NCBI RefSeq assembly: GCF_000695095.2
Contig: NZ_CP011454.1
Location: forward strand, 2,852,001-2,916,000
DNA from: Gemmatimonas phototrophica
GTDB lineage: Bacteria > Gemmatimonadota > Gemmatimonadetes > Gemmatimonadales > Gemmatimonadaceae
Reading direction: 5' to 3'
DNA length: 64,000 nt
Position 1 is the first letter of the stretch. Every line of letters begins with the position of its first letter. Shown here in pieces: positions 17,461 to 26,637 of this stretch. The position numbers and the translations under genes are program-made. Under the pieces are notes generated by a model, which did no database searches, was not told where the DNA came from, and saw only the letters and a program-made list of their open reading frames with translations.

Positions 17461-19025
17461 ACGCGCCCACAAGGATCTTCGTCCCGGGCGACACCAGTGC
17501 CTGCTCCGTTCGTGCCAATGAAGTGGCCTCGGCAATCGCGGCCCACTGCGCACTCCAGGATATCCCCGTCACCGTAGTACGAACCGGCTCACGGGGCGCC
17601 GCATGGCTGGAGCCCCTCATTGAAGTCGATGCACCGAATGGGCGATATGGCTTTGCCAATGTGCAGCCGGAGGATATTCCCGGTCTCTTCGCCGGCGGGG
17701 TACCCTCGCCAGATCATGAGCGGTGCATTGGCATCGTGGCGGATCATCCCTGGTTTGCGCAGCAGCACCGGCTCACGTTCCGCCGCGCGGGGATCATCGA
17801 TCCACTCTCGCTCTCCGACTACCGCGCGCTTGGTGGGCTGGTGGGCCTTACCCGCGCGCTGTCCTTGAGCCGAGAGCTCATCGTGCACGATGTCACCAGC
17901 TCTGGCTTGCGTGGCCGAGGCGGAGCGGCATTTCCCGCTGGCATCAAATGGAATACCGTGCGGCAGGCTCCGGGCGCCACCAAGTACGTAGTCTGCAACG
18001 CCGACGAAGGCGACTCCGGTACTTTTGCGGATCGACTGCTCATTGAGTCCGATCCCTTTCAACTCATTGAAGGGATGATCATTGCCGGGCTCGCGGTAGG
18101 GGCCAGCCGTGGGATTGTCTATCTCCGCTCGGAGTACCCGCTGGCTATTCGCACGTTCGAACGTGCGCTGGACGTGGCGTACGAGGCGGGACTGCTGGGG
18201 CCCTCCGTACTGGACAGTGCGCATCATTTCGACATCGCGCTGCGTACCGGTGCCGGTGCGTACATCTGCGGAGAGGAAACGGCGCTCCTGGAAAGTCTGG
18301 AGGGGAAGCGGGGAGTGGTTCGGGCCAAGCCGCCCCTCCCTGCCCTGTCCGGACTCTTTGGCTGTCCCACCGTCATCAACAACGTGCTCACCCTGGCGGC
18401 GGTCAGCGATGTAGTGGCCATGACCGGACGCGAGTATGCGGCGCTCGGCCACGGGCGCTCCACAGGCACCATGCCGTTTCAACTTGGCGGCAACGTTGCC
18501 CGTGGTGGACTGGTGGAATTCCCCTTTGGGGTGTCGCTTCGCACCCTCCTCGACGATGTGGGCGGCGGGACCCTGAGCGGCCGCCCCATGCACGCCGTAC
18601 AGGTGGGCGGACCGCTCGGTGCGTATCTCCCGCGCACGCAATGGGACACGCCCCTCACCTATGAGCACCTCGCCGAACTCGGCGCCATGCTCGGTCACGG
18701 GGGGATCGTCGTCTTCGATGACACTGTCGATATGGCTGAACAGGCGCAGTTCGCCATGGAGTTTTGTGCACACGAGTCCTGCGGCAAATGCACGCCGTGT
18801 CGTATTGGATCGACCCGCGGGGTGGAGGTCATTACACGGCTTCGACGCGGGGAATCGCCACGAGCGCAGTGGGAGTTGCTGGAGGAACTCTGTGAAACCA
18901 TGGAGCTGGGGTCACTCTGTGCCATGGGGGGACTGACACCGATGCCGGTACGCAGTGTGATGAAGCACTTCCCGTCCGCATTGCTCTCCTCGCCATCACG
19001 CACGTCTACCGGGGCTGAAGGATGA
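17457..19025 (+). CDS. fdsB: NAD-dependent formate dehydrogenase beta subunit (NuoF-like, FMN/NAD site)
   Basis: 522 residues starting at a GTG that overlaps fdsG (GTGA). The first ~110 residues are a thioredoxin-like extension typical of FdsB and absent from the NuoF of complex I. The NADH/FMN fold follows, with GLRGRGGAAFPAG (~residue 150), NADEGDSGTF (~181) and GAGAYICGEETALL (~265). A [4Fe-4S] site ESCGKCTPCRIG is at ~440. It is the site where NAD+ is reduced. The gene overlaps fdsA as ATGA, so subunit translation is coupled. Confidence 0.88.
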   Translation: MNAPTRIFVPGDTSACSVRANEVASAIAAHCALQDIPVTVVRTGSRGAAWLEPLIEVDAPNGRYGFANVQPEDIPGLFAGGVPSPDHERCIGIVADHPWFAQQHRLTFRRAGIIDPLSLSDYRALGGLVGLTRALSLSRELIVHDVTSSGLRGRGGAAFPAGIKWNTVRQAPGATKYVVCNADEGDSGTFADRLLIESDPFQLIEGMIIAGLAVGASRGIVYLRSEYPLAIRTFERALDVAYEAGLLGPSVLDSAHHFDIALRTGAGAYICGEETALLESLEGKRGVVRAKPPLPALSGLFGCPTVINNVLTLAAVSDVVAMTGREYAALGHGRSTGTMPFQLGGNVARGGLVEFPFGVSLRTLLDDVGGGTLSGRPMHAVQVGGPLGAYLPRTQWDTPLTYEHLAELGAMLGHGGIVVFDDTVDMAEQAQFAMEFCAHESCGKCTPCRIGSTRGVEVITRLRRGESPRAQWELLEELCETMELGSLCAMGGLTPMPVRSVMKHFPSALLSSPSRTSTGAEG

Positions 19026-21775
19026 TCGACCGACCAGCAGACCGTCATGCGCCAGATGCCAGTCTGGTGCACCTGACTATCGACGGAATCGAGGTGGCTG
19101 TCGCACCGGGCACGTCAGTCATGCAGGCGGCCCGAACCGTCGGTGTGAAGATCGCCACGCTCTGTGCCACCGATTCGCTCAAAGCCTTTGGCTCCTGTCG
19201 CTTGTGCGTGGTGGATATTGCCGGTCGCCGAGGCCTTCCGGCCTCGTGTACGACACCGGTGGAACCTGGGATGACGGTGCGCACCCAGACCCCGCAGGTG
19301 GCGCGGGTGCGGCGCAATGTCATGGAGCTCTACATCTCCGACCATCCCCTCGACTGCCTCACCTGCGCGGCAAATGGCGACTGCGAGTTGCAGGATATGG
19401 CCGGCGCCGTCGGACTGCGGGAAGTGCGATACGGCTACGACGGCAGCAATCATCTCACGGCCAGCAAAGACGAGAGCAACCCGTATTTCACCTTCGATCC
19501 GGCCAAGTGCATTGTCTGCTCGCGCTGTGTTCGTGCCTGCGACGAAATTCAGGGGACTTTCGCGCTGAGCATCACCGACCGGGGCTTTGCGTCGAAGGTC
19601 AGTGCCGGCATGGACGAAGGCTTTCTGGCGTCGGAATGCGTGTCCTGCGGCGCCTGCGTGCAGGCCTGTCCCACGGCAACCCTCATTGAAAAAACGGTCA
19701 TCGATGCGGGCCAGCCAGATCGCACGGTGCAAACGACTTGTGCCTATTGCGGCGTGGGCTGTTCGTTTGAGGCGCAGCTGAAGGGCAATGACGTGGTGCG
19801 CATGGTGCCGGACAGCACCGGCGGAGCCAACGAGGGGCACTCGTGCGTGAAAGGGCGCTTTGCCTGGGGGTATGCAACGCATAGCGACCGTGTGCTCTCA
19901 CCCATGATTCGCGAGCACATTTCCGATGCGTGGCGGGAAGTGAGCTGGGATGAAGCCATTGAGTTCGCCGCCAGTCGGTTCAGCTCCATCCAGCGCCGAC
20001 ATGGCCGGGACGCCATTGGGGGTGTTTCATCGTCGCGATGCACGAACGAAGAAGTGTATGTGGTGCAGAAGATGATCCGCGCGGCGTTTCAGAACAACAA
20101 CATCGATACCTGTGCCCGCGTCTGTCATTCCCCAACGGGGTATGGTCTCAAGCAAACCTTTGGCACGGCCGCTGGCACTCAGGACTTCAAGTCGGTTGAA
20201 CACGCCGACGTCATCATGGTCATCGGTGCCAATCCCACCGATGCGCATCCCGTCTTTGGTGCCCGCATGAAGCGACGCCTCCGGCAGGGGGCGAAACTCA
20301 TCGTGCTTGATCCCCGGCGTATCGACCTGGTCCGATCGCCGCATGTGTCGGCCGCATATCACCTGCAGCTTCGTCCCGGCACGAACGTGGCAGTCATCAA
20401 TGCGCTGGCGCATGTCATCGTGACCGAGCAGCTGGTGAACGAGGCCTTCGTGAGTGATCGCTGCGATGCGCGCTCCTTTGCCCAGTGGAAGGCATTCATT
20501 GCGGAACCGGCACAGTCACCGGAAGCCACCGAGGTCTTTACCGGTGTCCCCGCGCAGCAGGTCCGCGACGCAGCGCGGCTGTATGCAACCGGTGGAAACG
20601 CCGCCATCTACTATGGCCTTGGCGTTACCGAGCACAGTCAGGGGAGCACGATGGTGCTGGGTATTGCCAATCTCGCCATGGTGGCCGGTCAGATTGGTCG
20701 GGAAGGCACTGGGGTGAATCCACTGCGCGGACAGAACAACGTGCAGGGATCCTGCGACATGGGCTCGTTCCCGCACGAGTTGCCTGGATACCGGCACATT
20801 TCCGACGACACCACCCGCGCACAGTTCGAACAGGCCTGGAATGTGCCCCTGGACCCGGAACCGGGGATGCGAATCCCCAACATGCTGGCCTCGGCCATTA
20901 CCGGACAGTTTCGTGGCATGTTCATTCAAGGGGAGGATCTCGCGCAGTCCGATCCCAACACCCTCCATGTCACCGCTGCGTTGAGCGCCATGGAATGTGT
21001 CGTGGTGCAGGACCTCTTTCTGAATGAGACCGCCAAGTATGCCCACATCTTTCTTCCGGGCACGGCCTTTCTTGAGAAGGATGGGACCTTCACTAACGCC
21101 GAACGTCGCATCAATCGGGTTCGCCCGGCCATGCCTCCACGTACCGGATTACCAGAGTGGGAAGCGGTCTGTCGACTGGCCACTGCCATGGGCTACCCCA
21201 TGCACTATTCCAGTGCGTCACAGATCATGGACGAGATCGCGTCGCTCACGCCGACATTCGCCGGCGTCTCGTTCGAGCATCTGGATCGTGTGGGAAGTGT
21301 CCAGTGGCCCTGCACCGAGCAACGTCCTGCGGGAACGCGCATCATGCACGAGCAGGAGTTTGTCCGCGGTCGCGGGCGGTTTCTCATTACCCAGTATGTC
21401 CCCACCGACGAGCGTTCGACGCGAAAGTTTCCGCTCTTGCTGACCACCGGACGCATTCTGTCTCAGTACAACGTCGGTACGGAAACGCGTCGCACCGCCA
21501 ATACGGTGTGGCATCCGGAGGATGTTCTGGAGATTCACGCGCATGATGCCGAGGTCCGCGGGATTGCCGATGGTGACGTGGTCCTGCTCTCCAGCCGAAA
21601 GGGGACCATCACGTTGCACGCGCATGTCAGCGACAAGCTTCCCGAAGGCGTGGTATACACCACCTTTCATCATCCGGAAGCGGCGGCAAACGTGGTAACT
21701 ACCGAATATTCCGATTGGGCAACCAATTGCCCGGAGTACAAAGTCACGGCTGTCGAGGTCCGCCCCTTTGACTGA
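19022..21775 (+). CDS. fdsA: NAD-dependent formate dehydrogenase catalytic alpha subunit
   Basis: 917 residues; oxidises formate to CO2 at a bis-MGD molybdenum (or tungsten) site. Domains in order: N-terminal [2Fe-2S] (CATDSLKAFGSCRLC, ~residues 46-60), a NuoG-type His/Cys cluster (HPLDCLTCAANGDC), two [4Fe-4S] (CIVCSRCVRACDE; CVSCGACVQACP), then the molybdopterin domain starting CAYCGVGC (~240). The catalytic position is a cysteine (Cys ~368 in CARVCHSP) rather than selenocysteine. A C-terminal MoCo-binding domain ends near SDWATNCPEYK. Length matches soluble FdsA. The following fdhD and the nearby mobA supply cofactor sulfuration and guanylylation. Confidence 0.9.
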   Translation: MIDRPADRHAPDASLVHLTIDGIEVAVAPGTSVMQAARTVGVKIATLCATDSLKAFGSCRLCVVDIAGRRGLPASCTTPVEPGMTVRTQTPQVARVRRNVMELYISDHPLDCLTCAANGDCELQDMAGAVGLREVRYGYDGSNHLTASKDESNPYFTFDPAKCIVCSRCVRACDEIQGTFALSITDRGFASKVSAGMDEGFLASECVSCGACVQACPTATLIEKTVIDAGQPDRTVQTTCAYCGVGCSFEAQLKGNDVVRMVPDSTGGANEGHSCVKGRFAWGYATHSDRVLSPMIREHISDAWREVSWDEAIEFAASRFSSIQRRHGRDAIGGVSSSRCTNEEVYVVQKMIRAAFQNNNIDTCARVCHSPTGYGLKQTFGTAAGTQDFKSVEHADVIMVIGANPTDAHPVFGARMKRRLRQGAKLIVLDPRRIDLVRSPHVSAAYHLQLRPGTNVAVINALAHVIVTEQLVNEAFVSDRCDARSFAQWKAFIAEPAQSPEATEVFTGVPAQQVRDAARLYATGGNAAIYYGLGVTEHSQGSTMVLGIANLAMVAGQIGREGTGVNPLRGQNNVQGSCDMGSFPHELPGYRHISDDTTRAQFEQAWNVPLDPEPGMRIPNMLASAITGQFRGMFIQGEDLAQSDPNTLHVTAALSAMECVVVQDLFLNETAKYAHIFLPGTAFLEKDGTFTNAERRINRVRPAMPPRTGLPEWEAVCRLATAMGYPMHYSSASQIMDEIASLTPTFAGVSFEHLDRVGSVQWPCTEQRPAGTRIMHEQEFVRGRGRFLITQYVPTDERSTRKFPLLLTTGRILSQYNVGTETRRTANTVWHPEDVLEIHAHDAEVRGIADGDVVLLSSRKGTITLHAHVSDKLPEGVVYTTFHHPEAAANVVTTEYSDWATNCPEYKVTAVEVRPFD

Positions 21776-22616
21776 GGCTTTGCGGTCGGAGGAGCGGGGG
21801 GCAGTCGTGGTCCCCATTCAGGCGGCGTCACCGGATGGGCGGGTGAATGGTGACCACTGGAACGTGGCAGTGGAAGTACCGGTGCAAATCAGCATCAACA
21901 ACGCACCGTTTACCGTGTTGCTGGCGTCCCCCATCCAGCTCGAGGATCTGGCCCGGGGTGTGCTCCTCACGGAACAGATCATCGACGATGCCGACTGCAT
22001 CACATCGGTGGACGTCTCCGGGTTCCTGCAGGAGTACACGGTGAACGTCTCGGTACCGCAGGAGGCCATACGCCCCGAGCGAGTGGGTGCCCGTTCCATG
22101 CTTGGCAACAGTGGCTGCGGCCTGTGTGGCCTGGAAACGTTGGCGCAGTTGCAGCACAGACACGCCAGTGGTGACCGCACCTGCGTACCGGTTACGGATG
22201 AGGCAATCCGTGCTGCCATGATTGCGCTGTCGTCCAATCAGCCGCTCAACGCCGTCACGCATTCCGTTCACGCCGCCGCGTGGTGCCACCGTGATGGTAC
22301 CGTACATGTGGTTCGCGAGGATGTTGGACGGCACAACGCATTGGACAAGATCATCGGGGCGTTGGCCGCGGAAGATATGTTGCGCGAACCGGGCTTCCTG
22401 GTACTCACCAGTCGTTGCAGCTATGAACTGGTATACAAGGCGATGACCGCGAATACCCAGCTGCTGGCGACGATAGGAGCGCCCACCTCCATGGCGCTGC
22501 AGTGGGCCGATACGCTGAACCTCCCGCTGGCGGCATTATGGCCACAGCGCAATGCGCCTCCGGCGGTGGTCCGCTTCCCCTCCTCCACTTCAACTTCCAC
22601 CGACCATGCAGGGTGA
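21768..22616 (+). CDS. fdhD: Formate dehydrogenase accessory sulfurtransferase FdhD
   Basis: About 282 residues. Transfers sulfur from a desulfurase to the molybdenum cofactor of formate dehydrogenase. The CxxC motif is in GNSGCGLCGLETL (~residues 112-124), and THSVHAAAW and VREDVGRHNALDK (~183) are family signatures. The start is uncertain: the TTG at 21768 overlaps fdsA by 8 bp, but an internal GTG at 21807 is also possible. It corresponds to fdsC in fds operons. Confidence 0.88.
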   Translation: MTEALRSEERGAVVVPIQAASPDGRVNGDHWNVAVEVPVQISINNAPFTVLLASPIQLEDLARGVLLTEQIIDDADCITSVDVSGFLQEYTVNVSVPQEAIRPERVGARSMLGNSGCGLCGLETLAQLQHRHASGDRTCVPVTDEAIRAAMIALSSNQPLNAVTHSVHAAAWCHRDGTVHVVREDVGRHNALDKIIGALAAEDMLREPGFLVLTSRCSYELVYKAMTANTQLLATIGAPTSMALQWADTLNLPLAALWPQRNAPPAVVRFPSSTSTSTDHAG

Positions 22617-22836
22617 TGACCTTGTTCGGATGGCCAACCAGATCGCCGTCTTTTTCTCGGTGTACCCGGAGGCTGACGCGATTGAAGGGGTGCACGAACA
22701 TCTGGTGAAGTTCTGGCCACCCGCCATGCGCAAGGATTTGCTGGTCGTGGCGGGCGGGCTCATGCCAACCGAAGTCCCGCTGCATCCGCTCGTGCTCAAG
22801 GCGGCGGAACTCCTGCGGCCGGTCGGACACGACTGA
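22606..22836 (+). CDS. fdsD: Formate dehydrogenase delta subunit
   Basis: 76 residues from ATG 22606, overlapping fdhD by 11 bp. The sequence VRMANQIAVFF...EGVHEHLVKFWPPAMRKDL is the FdsD pattern: a short helical protein that closes fds operons and is thought to help assemble or stabilise the complex. A longer frame from 22552 only adds shadow of fdhD. Confidence 0.85.
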   Translation: MQGDDLVRMANQIAVFFSVYPEADAIEGVHEHLVKFWPPAMRKDLLVVAGGLMPTEVPLHPLVLKAAELLRPVGHD

Positions 22837-22845
22837 CATGCCGTC

Positions 22846-23454
22846 ATGATTCTCCCCCACGACATCACGGCGCTCATCCTGTGCGGCGGGGAGGCGCGAC
22901 GGCTGGGTGGCGTGCAGAAGGCCTTACTGGATCTGCATGGTCAACCACTGGTGTCCTGGCTGCTGGTCGCATTGGCCAGCCATGTTGGGGGCATAGTCAT
23001 CAGTGCGAATGACGATCTGCAGCACTACGCGGCCCTCGGCTATCCGGTCGTGACTGATGTACGTCCCGGACTCGGCCCACTCGGTGGCCTTCAGTCGGCG
23101 TTGACGCAGGTATCAACGCCGTGGGTGTTTGTCTGTCCCGGGGACATGCCCTACATGGACGGCCGAGTTCTTGATCGCCTGCGTGAACAGGTAGGGACTT
23201 CAGGAGCGGCGTATCCGTTTGACGGAAGCCGGGAACAGTATTTGTGTGCGCTGGTCAGAGCCGACGGTCTTGAAAAACTCACGGACTACTTGGCCACTGG
23301 CCGGCGCTCCGCCTACGGATTTCTTGAAGCGATTGGCGCCGTACAAGTGAACATGCCGGAGCTGCGCGAGTGTTTCGTCAACGTCAACGACCCGGAAACA
23401 CTCGACAGCTTGCGACTCGGCAAGAAACCAACAGTCACCGGGACAACGGCATGA
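22846..23454 (+). CDS. mobA: Molybdenum cofactor guanylyltransferase
   Basis: 202 residues. Adds GMP to molybdopterin to make the MGD cofactor needed by FdsA. The nucleotide-binding start LILCGGEARRLGGVQKALL matches the LxGGxxxRxGxxK consensus (~residues 10-25), and CPGDMPYMD (~100) is the metal-binding aspartate loop. It lies 9 bp after fdsD and ends the plus-strand operon; the next gene is convergent, and no clear terminator hairpin is visible in the 75-bp gap. Confidence 0.88.
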   Translation: MILPHDITALILCGGEARRLGGVQKALLDLHGQPLVSWLLVALASHVGGIVISANDDLQHYAALGYPVVTDVRPGLGPLGGLQSALTQVSTPWVFVCPGDMPYMDGRVLDRLREQVGTSGAAYPFDGSREQYLCALVRADGLEKLTDYLATGRRSAYGFLEAIGAVQVNMPELRECFVNVNDPETLDSLRLGKKPTVTGTTA

Positions 23455-23529
23455 CCCGAAGCATGGCAACCGCATGACAAAGGCGGCTGGTCCATGCACG
23501 TTCGATGCGCCTGGAGATCTCCCCCAAGG

Positions 23530-25170
23530 TCAGTTCAGAAACGACGGATACACCGGCTCGTACATCGCCGCGGCCACGGCATCGTCCATGCTCTCTGGCT
23601 TGGGCGCCCTCGCCAGTCCGCGATTGTAGGCAATCCACGCGACTTCCGTGGCAATTGCCCGCGAGACGTCGCGAATACGGGACAGGCTTGGAAAAATGCG
23701 CCCCATGGCGAGGTCATCTTCGGTGACCATATTGGCCAACGTGCGCGCCGCGGCCGCAAACATCTCATCCGTCACGCGGGATGCGTCGGCCACGATGACA
23801 CCGAGGCCAACCCCAGGGAAGATGTAGGCATTGTTTCCCTGCCCCGGCACGTGCGTGCGCCCCTTGTGAGTGACCGGGGCAAAGGGACTGCCACTGGCAA
23901 AGATGGCCCGGCCGTCGGTGCTCGCGTAGGCCTCGCGGGCCGTACACTCCGCCTTGGACGTGGGGTTGGACAGCGCCATGACAATCGGGCGGGCATTGTG
24001 ACGCGCCATTGCGGCCAGCACCGGCGCCGTGAACGTCCCTGGTGTGCCCGATACCCCGATAATGGCGTGTGGCTTGAGTGATTCCACCGCCTCCAGCAAC
24101 GTGGCCATCGGGGGGTGATCGTGCGCATACGGCTGCTTGTGCGACGCCAGGTCGGTCCGGGATTTGACCACCAACCCCTTGGAATCCACAAACCAGCAGC
24201 GGGCCCGGGCTTCCTCAAGCGGCACGCCTTCTTCCACCATCGCGGATACCACGAGATCGCCAATGCCGATCCCGGCTTCACCGGCGCCAAGAAACAACAG
24301 GCGCATATCCTTGAATGCCGTACCGGAGATACGCGCGGCCGAGTACAAGCCAGCCAGCGTTACCGAGGCAGTGCCTTGAATATCGTCGTTGAAGGTACAG
24401 ATGCGATCTCGCCACTTCTCGAGCAGCGTGAAGGCATTGTGGTTCCCGAAGTCTTCGAATTGCAGGCAAACCTGCGGGAAGCGTTCCTGGAGGGCCTCCA
24501 CGAACTCATCGAGCAGCGCGTCGTATGCGGGCCCACGGAGCCGCGGCTGACGCAGCCCCATGTACGACGAACTCTCGCGCAACTGCGTATTGTCCGTGCC
24601 CACATCAATGGTGATAGGCAGACACTGCCGTGGGTCAACGCCGGCACATGCGGTATACAGGGTGAGCTTCCCGATGGGAATGCCCATGCCATTGGCACCG
24701 AGATCGCCAAGCCCGAGAATCCGTTCACCATCCGTGACCACGATCATGCGGACATCGTTGTGCGGCCAGTTGGCCAATACGTCACGCACGCGTCCGGCAT
24801 CGTCCGCCGTGACGAACAGCCCGCGGCTGCGGCGGAATATCCGCCCGAACTCCTGGCACGCCTGCCCAACCGTGGGCGTGTAGAGAATGGGCATCATCTC
24901 CTCGAGATGATCCATGACCAGACGATAGAACAACGTCACGTTCCGGTCGTGCAGTCCCACCAGATACGAGTACTGATCGAGCGGCGTCGGACGCGAACGC
25001 ACGCCCGGCAGAATGCGCTCCAGCTGCTCGTCCTGCGTCATCACCCGCGGTGGCAGCAAGCCACGCAGCCCCAGTGCCGTTCGTTCGGCCTCGGTAAAGG
25101 CAGTGCCTTTGTTGAGTTCGGGATCGTTGAGCAGCGCAGCGCCGCGCTTGGTGAGCGGAGGAACAGTCAC
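23530..25170 (-). CDS. maeA: NAD-dependent malic enzyme (oxaloacetate-decarboxylating)
   Basis: 546 residues, the long malic-enzyme form. Converts malate to pyruvate + CO2 with reduction of NAD+. Motifs: YTPTVGQACQEFG (~residue 95), VVTDGERILGLGDLG (~145), metal-binding FEDFGNHNA (~235) and FNDDIQGTASV (~259), then the dinucleotide fold FLGAGEAGIGIGDL (~291), and VMALSNPTSKAECT (~400). It starts 66 bp after nuoN in the same direction, so it may be read from the nuo operon. It would then be co-expressed with the enzyme that oxidises its NADH. Confidence 0.9.
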   Translation of the reverse strand: MTVPPLTKRGAALLNDPELNKGTAFTEAERTALGLRGLLPPRVMTQDEQLERILPGVRSRPTPLDQYSYLVGLHDRNVTLFYRLVMDHLEEMMPILYTPTVGQACQEFGRIFRRSRGLFVTADDAGRVRDVLANWPHNDVRMIVVTDGERILGLGDLGANGMGIPIGKLTLYTACAGVDPRQCLPITIDVGTDNTQLRESSSYMGLRQPRLRGPAYDALLDEFVEALQERFPQVCLQFEDFGNHNAFTLLEKWRDRICTFNDDIQGTASVTLAGLYSAARISGTAFKDMRLLFLGAGEAGIGIGDLVVSAMVEEGVPLEEARARCWFVDSKGLVVKSRTDLASHKQPYAHDHPPMATLLEAVESLKPHAIIGVSGTPGTFTAPVLAAMARHNARPIVMALSNPTSKAECTAREAYASTDGRAIFASGSPFAPVTHKGRTHVPGQGNNAYIFPGVGLGVIVADASRVTDEMFAAAARTLANMVTEDDLAMGRIFPSLSRIRDVSRAIATEVAWIAYNRGLARAPKPESMDDAVAAAMYEPVYPSFLN

Positions 25171-25236
25171 GGGATGCCCCGGGGACAGTGAAAGAAGGGT
25201 GGCCGCATTCGCTCCGCCGCGAGGCGGAGAGAGCGG

Positions 25237-26637
25237 TCAGATACGAGCCAGCACCCAGCCGGGCGCGATCGTCAGGACGGCGGTGGCCAGAAGGCATATC
25301 ACACCGCCAACGCGGGCCAAGGCCATGCCGGGCGAGGTGTGTGCCGTGACCGTGCTGTTGTTCATGAACATCCGCTGTACCACGCGGAGATAGAAGTAGA
25401 GCCCCAGGAAGCTGCCCACGAGACCCAACACGGCATACGTGTTGTAACCAGCCGCCATGACGTTCCGGAAGATCAGGAACTTGGCGGTGAAACCAGGGAA
25501 TGGAGGCAATCCGGCGAGCGACAACATCGCAATCGCGATCAGCGATGCCGCAAACGGATCCCGATGGAAGAGCCCATCCAACGTCTCCATCCGATCACGA
25601 ACCGCATCATCGGGGTGCGCCGGCAGGGCCGCAAACGCCAACAGGTTCGCGGCGGAATACACTACGAGGTAGAACGTGACCGCCTCCAGACGTCCATCGG
25701 CATTGCCCAGGAACGCATAGAACAGATAGCCAGCATGGGCGATGGAGGAGTATGCGATCATGCGACGCAGGCTGCCCTGTCGGATGGCCGCGATATTGCC
25801 CCACACGATGGAGACCAGTGGCAGCACGGCCAGCAGCTCCACCAGAGGCCCACTCACCGTAACCCCTGAGAACAGGCGGACGGCCACCATGAGAGCCGCC
25901 GCCTTGGACAAGGTGGCCATGTAAGCCGTGACGGGAACGCTGGCCCCTTCGTACGTGTCGGGGGCCCACGCATGAAACGGGACAACGGCCGCCTTGAGGA
26001 ACAGTGCCAGCAGGACGAGCACGACTGCGGTGCGCGACAGGAGATCGGATGCCGCGAGTGCCTGGGCAAACGCCTCGATGCCCATGGAGCCCGTGGTGCC
26101 ATAGATCAACGAGAGGCCCATCAGGAACGTGGCCGAAGCGGCGCCGCTCAACACCAGGTACTTGAGCGCCGACTCCGCCGCCTGTGGCCGCCGGAAGGCC
26201 AGCACAATGAGCGCATACACCGGAATGGACATCATCTCCAACCCGAGGAACAGCACCAGCGCGCTATCGGCCGACGGCAGCAAACTCATGCCGTACAGCG
26301 ATGACACAAGCAGCAGTGGGAACTCGATCTCCCCGCGCTCCGCCGTACTGAAGTCGGTTCGAGACATCAACAACACGGGCAACGCCAGCGCAATGAGTGC
26401 GCCCTTGGTGATCAGAATGCCTGGGGAGACGGAAAACTGTCCCGGGAACGGTTGTGCCGTGAACCCCGTGCCAGCCAACCAGAAGGCGGCGACGGCCGAG
26501 GCCCCCACCGATAGCAGCGCAATCGGGAGCGCGAGTCCACGGGCCCCTGAGATCAGGGTCACGATGAGCAGCAGAACCATCCCCCCGAGCAGCAGATGCT
26601 CGGGCAGCATGGCGAGAAGCGCCTCACTACCGGGCAT
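25237..26637 (-). CDS. nuoN: NADH-quinone oxidoreductase subunit N
   Basis: 466 residues of almost continuous membrane helices (about 14), an antiporter-like proton-pumping subunit of complex I. ALYAL-type NuoN features include LLVSSLYGMSLL (~100), FLGLEMMSIPVYAL (~130), FLKAAVVPFHAWAPDTYEGA (~215), and MIAYSSIAHAGYL (~287). The start overlaps nuoM by 11 bp. It is the last nuo gene of the minus-strand operon. Confidence 0.9.
   Translation of the reverse strand: MPGSEALLAMLPEHLLLGGMVLLLIVTLISGARGLALPIALLSVGASAVAAFWLAGTGFTAQPFPGQFSVSPGILITKGALIALALPVLLMSRTDFSTAERGEIEFPLLLVSSLYGMSLLPSADSALVLFLGLEMMSIPVYALIVLAFRRPQAAESALKYLVLSGAASATFLMGLSLIYGTTGSMGIEAFAQALAASDLLSRTAVVLVLLALFLKAAVVPFHAWAPDTYEGASVPVTAYMATLSKAAALMVAVRLFSGVTVSGPLVELLAVLPLVSIVWGNIAAIRQGSLRRMIAYSSIAHAGYLFYAFLGNADGRLEAVTFYLVVYSAANLLAFAALPAHPDDAVRDRMETLDGLFHRDPFAASLIAIAMLSLAGLPPFPGFTAKFLIFRNVMAAGYNTYAVLGLVGSFLGLYFYLRVVQRMFMNNSTVTAHTSPGMALARVGGVICLLATAVLTIAPGWVLARI

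Noticed and set aside
16963-19025. fdsG-fdsB considered as a second set of complex I genes
   Set aside because: The FdsB-type N-terminal thioredoxin-like extension, and linkage to fdsA, fdhD and fdsD, show a formate dehydrogenase; a full nuo operon is present elsewhere.
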